From the NCBI GenBank assembly GCA_016283195.1, contig JAEEML010000024.1, forward strand, positions 1-8,112: 8,112 bases of DNA. Direction: 5' to 3'. Source of the stretch: Deltaproteobacteria bacterium (GTDB lineage: Bacteria; JAEEML01). The notes beneath the pieces are model-generated. The model did no database searches. It saw nothing but the letters and a program-made list of their open reading frames with translations, and had not been told where the DNA came from. Numbering within the stretch: the first letter of the stretch is position 1; each line of letters starts with the position of its first letter. Positions 5,759-8,112 of the stretch are shown here, in pieces. The position numbers were made by a program, and so were the translations under genes.

Positions 5759-6991
5759 ATGTCTACCGGACCTCAAGATGAATTACCGATAAAAGCCACT
5801 GCGGCTCTCAAATCTGTCACTGATCCGGCATTGCGCGAGAATCTGACCGATGTTCTCAAAGAATGCCGCTATATTATTAGTTTTATAAATAATTTGAACT
5901 TGCCACAGGATGATGTAAGCGAAGGCGGGCAAACCGATATTTCCTCAGAAAAACGCATTGCCGAGCAGTTTTTGGAACTGGTTAAACTCTTGCAAAAACT
6001 CATCGCCGATTTGGGGCAAAAATTTCCGCATGAGGAAAGCAACGAGCCGGTTTTTGATGAAGATGCCTGGGATTTGGAATTCGACCTCGTTGATACCGCC
6101 AGGCCAGAAGAGGCTCCGGCCGAAGAACCGGCGCCAACTGTGGAATCGGCCGAAAAACAAATCAGCGATACTTCTTGGGCCCTCGGTTCCATGCTGGATT
6201 CTAAGTTAAAAGAGTTTGCCGACCGGCTGGAATTTGCTCTAAATGCCAATGATACCTGGGTACTTTTGGAAGAGCTTGATGATTATTCGCACAAATTTTT
6301 AAAAGCCACTTTGGCCCTCTATTTTTCGCTACTCGGTATATTTTCCGGCGAAAGCCGCAGTGCGCTCCTGCCGGAATATACTTCGGCTATCGAGGTTTCT
6401 ATTGATTTACGCCGCGAAGTCACTGAGCTCACAGCCCATGTCGACCGCTTTAACGGTGCCATCGCCAAGCGCTCCGGTGCCGATTGTATTCCTTATGTTG
6501 TAGCCCTTTCCGAGCGCCTGGCCCGCTTTTCGCAAAGGTCGGCTTACCGCAACTTAAGAACGCAGGATAAGCGCGAATTTATTAACTTTCGCCGCGCTCT
6601 TTACACTATCCGCCATGCCGGCGGCGGCAGTATAAATACAAACAAATTGCGCCTCACCGTGGAAGGGTTTTCAAAATTTTTGGAATCATTGCACGCTATT
6701 AACAATCGTGAAGTGCTGGTATTGCATGACAAACAAATTTTGCAAGAAATACAAACTGTTATGCTGCCAAATCTCTTAAAATTGTTTCAAGAGGACGAAA
6801 TTGCCGCCGCTCCGGGTTTTGTGGCCATCATGGATAAACTATCCACTATATACGGCCGCGATCCGGAACTTGATGCCCTGGTTGATAATTTTAAAAGCGA
6901 GCCGCAAAAAGTCCACACTGGCGCGGCCGGTTTTTCACTTTTACAGGAGATCCACCGCTTATCACGCGGCATTTTGGCTACTCTAGGCTGA
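5759..6991 (+). CDS. hypothetical 410-residue soluble helical protein
   Basis: I do not recognise this protein. It has no signal peptide and no membrane segment, so it is predicted cytoplasmic. Residues 10-90 look like an amphipathic helical domain. An acidic Pro/Glu-rich linker spans about 92-133, with EEAPAEEPAP as its core and a DEDAWDLEFDLVD segment before it. A larger, almost all-helical domain covers about 140-345 (for example EFADRLEFAL, ELTAHVDRFNGAIAKR, LSERLARFSQR), and a third helical stretch runs to the end. It has no nucleotide-binding or catalytic motif that I can see. The shape suits a scaffold, adaptor or regulatory protein. The ATG has GGAG seven bases upstream and its own promoter. 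Its last nine bases overlap the end of nfo on the other strand. Base composition looks like the neighbours, so there is no sign of recent transfer. Confidence 0.85.
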   Translation: MSTGPQDELPIKATAALKSVTDPALRENLTDVLKECRYIISFINNLNLPQDDVSEGGQTDISSEKRIAEQFLELVKLLQKLIADLGQKFPHEESNEPVFDEDAWDLEFDLVDTARPEEAPAEEPAPTVESAEKQISDTSWALGSMLDSKLKEFADRLEFALNANDTWVLLEELDDYSHKFLKATLALYFSLLGIFSGESRSALLPEYTSAIEVSIDLRREVTELTAHVDRFNGAIAKRSGADCIPYVVALSERLARFSQRSAYRNLRTQDKREFINFRRALYTIRHAGGGSINTNKLRLTVEGFSKFLESLHAINNREVLVLHDKQILQEIQTVMLPNLLKLFQEDEIAAAPGFVAIMDKLSTIYGRDPELDALVDNFKSEPQKVHTGAAGFSLLQEIHRLSRGILATLG

Positions 6992-7828
6992 AGCAAAATT
7001 TCGCAAAGTATTTATTTCTTCGGCCCAAAGTTCGGGGTTCGGCGTTTCCAAAATAAAGACACACTCTTTAAAGCGCGCATCGCTGATAAGGCGCCCAAAC
7101 GCTTCGATTCCAATATAGCCGGCGCCTAGGCTTTCGTGGCGGTCTTTATGACTGCCGAGCGGATTTTTGGAATCATTAAGATGAAAAGCTTTTAAATATT
7201 TTAAGCCGATATCGCGCTCGAAAATATCGAATGTCTCGGCATAGCCGGCAGCGCTTACCAAATCATAACCGGCAGCGAAAGCATGACAGGTATCGAGGCA
7301 AACAGCCACCCGCTCTTTGTCCCGCACCTCGGAAATAATAGTGCCTATTTGCTTAAAAGTGTACCCAAGATTGCTCCCCTGCCCGGCTGTGCATTCTATA
7401 ACCAGGCATACTTCCGGAACCTTTTGGTGTAGCTCATTAAGGGCAGCAGCAACGTTTTTGAGGCCCTCTTCTTCACTTATTTGCCCAAGATGCGAGCCGG
7501 GGTGAAAATTCACCATTTTGAGCCCCAGCTGATGGGCCCGCATAGCCTCATCAATGAGAGCTGCGGTCGATTTTAAGCGCATGGCCTCATCCGGGCTGGC
7601 GACATTTATCAAATAGCTATCATGCGGAAGCACATGGCAGGGGTTAATATTACTCATTGTCAAATGCTCTTTAAAATCAGCTATTTCTTTTGCTAGCAAC
7701 GGCCGTGCTCGCCACTGGCGCTGGTTTTTCAGAAAGAGGGCAAAAGCATTGGCACCGATAGCGTGGGCATTATCAGGAGCTTTAAAAAGGCCACCTGTGG
7801 TAGAAACATGGGCACCGATGTAGGGCAT
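6983..7828 (-). CDS. nfo: endonuclease IV (apurinic/apyrimidinic endonuclease)
   Basis: A 281-residue TIM-barrel enzyme that cuts the DNA backbone 5' of abasic sites and clears blocked 3' ends in base excision repair. All nine zinc ligands known from E. coli Nfo are present, at the same residue numbers: His69, His109, Glu145, Asp179, His182, His216, Asp229, His231 and Glu261. They sit in the motifs VLPHDSYL, NFHPGSHLG, VIECTAGQGSNLGY, CLDTCHAFAAGYD, FHLNDSK, HKDRHESLGAG and LETPNP. The length and the N-terminus YIGAHVSTTGGL match the family, so the ATG is secure; AGAGG stands four bases before it and overlaps the stop codon of the upstream Fic-like gene. The two genes are seven bases apart and should share a transcript. 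The promoter is outside the window. The 3' end overlaps the convergent 410-residue gene by nine bases. Confidence 0.97.
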   Translation of the reverse strand: MPYIGAHVSTTGGLFKAPDNAHAIGANAFALFLKNQRQWRARPLLAKEIADFKEHLTMSNINPCHVLPHDSYLINVASPDEAMRLKSTAALIDEAMRAHQLGLKMVNFHPGSHLGQISEEEGLKNVAAALNELHQKVPEVCLVIECTAGQGSNLGYTFKQIGTIISEVRDKERVAVCLDTCHAFAAGYDLVSAAGYAETFDIFERDIGLKYLKAFHLNDSKNPLGSHKDRHESLGAGYIGIEAFGRLISDARFKECVFILETPNPELWAEEINTLRNFASA

Positions 7829-7835
7829 ATTACCT

Positions 7836-8112
7836 CTAGGCTACTTTGCTGGCAGGCTCCATTACCTGCTTGCGCGGTTCTACAAAGTGATGCTCAGCAT
7901 TGTCAAGGGTATTTTCATAAGCATCGGCCATGATCCTGGTCACCATAATCGGCGAAGTGGCCAGTGCCTGGTAGTAACGTTGCCGCTCATGCGAGTGGAT
8001 AACCAGCGGCAAAAGCCCATTGTGCATTAAAAGCATATTAACAAAGAGGCGGCCAACAATCCCGCTCCAGGCAGAAAACGGATAAGCCACCATAAATAAG
8101 TAGTGCACTTTA
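7836..8112 (-). CDS. Fic-like domain protein with degenerate catalytic motif, C-terminal part
   Basis: The reading frame is open to the window edge, so only the last 91 codons or so are seen; the GTG at 8108 is probably internal. The text matches the end of a Fic fold. The core helix motif of active Fic AMP-transferases is HPFxx(D/E)GNGRxxR; here the corresponding block is AYPFSAWSGIVGRLF. Then a helix MLLMHNGLLP and the conserved RQRYYQALA, normally placed after the motif, follow. The catalytic His is Tyr, the acidic metal-binding residue, the GN pair and the first Arg are also replaced, while Pro, Phe, Gly and the last Arg remain. AMP transfer is therefore unlikely. It could be a pseudoenzyme, a binding module, or a family with another chemistry. 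The frame is intact to its stop, so it is not an obvious pseudogene. It lies seven bases before nfo, probably in one operon. The fold call is from motif similarity. Confidence 0.55.
   Translation of the reverse strand, partial: KVHYLFMVAYPFSAWSGIVGRLFVNMLLMHNGLLPLVIHSHERQRYYQALATSPIMVTRIMADAYENTLDNAEHHFVEPRKQVMEPASKVA

Noticed and set aside
5869-6249. Minus-strand open frame of 126 codons opposite the 410-residue gene
   Set aside because: Its Ser-rich composition is what the reverse of an acidic, Glu/Leu-rich coding strand gives; there is no ribosome binding site.
1-8112. A defence or toxin-antitoxin island built from the kinase and the Fic-like gene
   Set aside because: The two genes lie at opposite ends on separate transcripts with housekeeping genes between them. 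No antitoxin-like small gene, nuclease partner or mobile-element mark is visible; nfo is a standard repair enzyme.
7836-8112. Fic-like frame as a decayed pseudogene
   Set aside because: There are no internal stops or frameshifts in the visible part and scaffold residues are kept, so decay is not the simplest reading, though the unseen upstream part could change this.

Overview
The window carries eight protein genes and almost no empty DNA. The longest gap is about 84 bases, so no gene-free stretch exceeds 300 bases. I see no tRNA, rRNA, CRISPR array, insertion sequence or long repeat. The gene set suggests a free-standing bacterial chromosome of a Gram-negative (diderm) organism. The reasons are a secreted protein with a signal peptide and a C-terminal Phe typical of outer-membrane beta-barrels, a Hanks-type Ser/Thr kinase with a membrane anchor, canonical Shine-Dalgarno sites and sigma-70-like promoters. 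Membrane-anchored Hanks kinases are common in Myxococcota and related (formerly deltaproteobacterial) lineages, so such a source is plausible, but this is a weak inference and I cannot name a taxon.

Layout. Positions 29-2313 hold a leftward two-gene operon: a transmembrane Ser/Thr protein kinase followed by an alpha/beta hydrolase whose start overlaps the kinase stop by 10 bases. A compact divergent promoter region (about 2314-2422) separates it from a rightward series: pgeF/YfiH (2423-3193), a predicted outer-membrane protein (3278-4615) with its own promoter and a structured leader, a PAPS-dependent-type sulfotransferase (4682-5686), and a 410-residue helical protein of unknown function (5759-6991). 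A terminator hairpin and a good promoter occupy the same bases just before that last gene. Converging on it from the right are endonuclease IV (nfo, 6983-7828) and, upstream of nfo in the same operon, the C-terminal part of a Fic-like protein that runs off the window edge.

How the genes relate. pgeF and nfo are conserved housekeeping genes (peptidoglycan quality control or purine nucleoside cleavage, and abasic-site repair). The kinase, the barrel protein, the sulfotransferase and the helical protein look like envelope or signalling functions, but the sequence does not prove they form one pathway. The most unusual items are the Fic-like protein, whose catalytic motif keeps the scaffold residues but has lost the catalytic His and its partners; the superposed terminator and promoter before the 410-residue orphan; and the overlapping divergent promoter between the kinase and pgeF. 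I do not find convincing evidence of a complete new multi-gene system.
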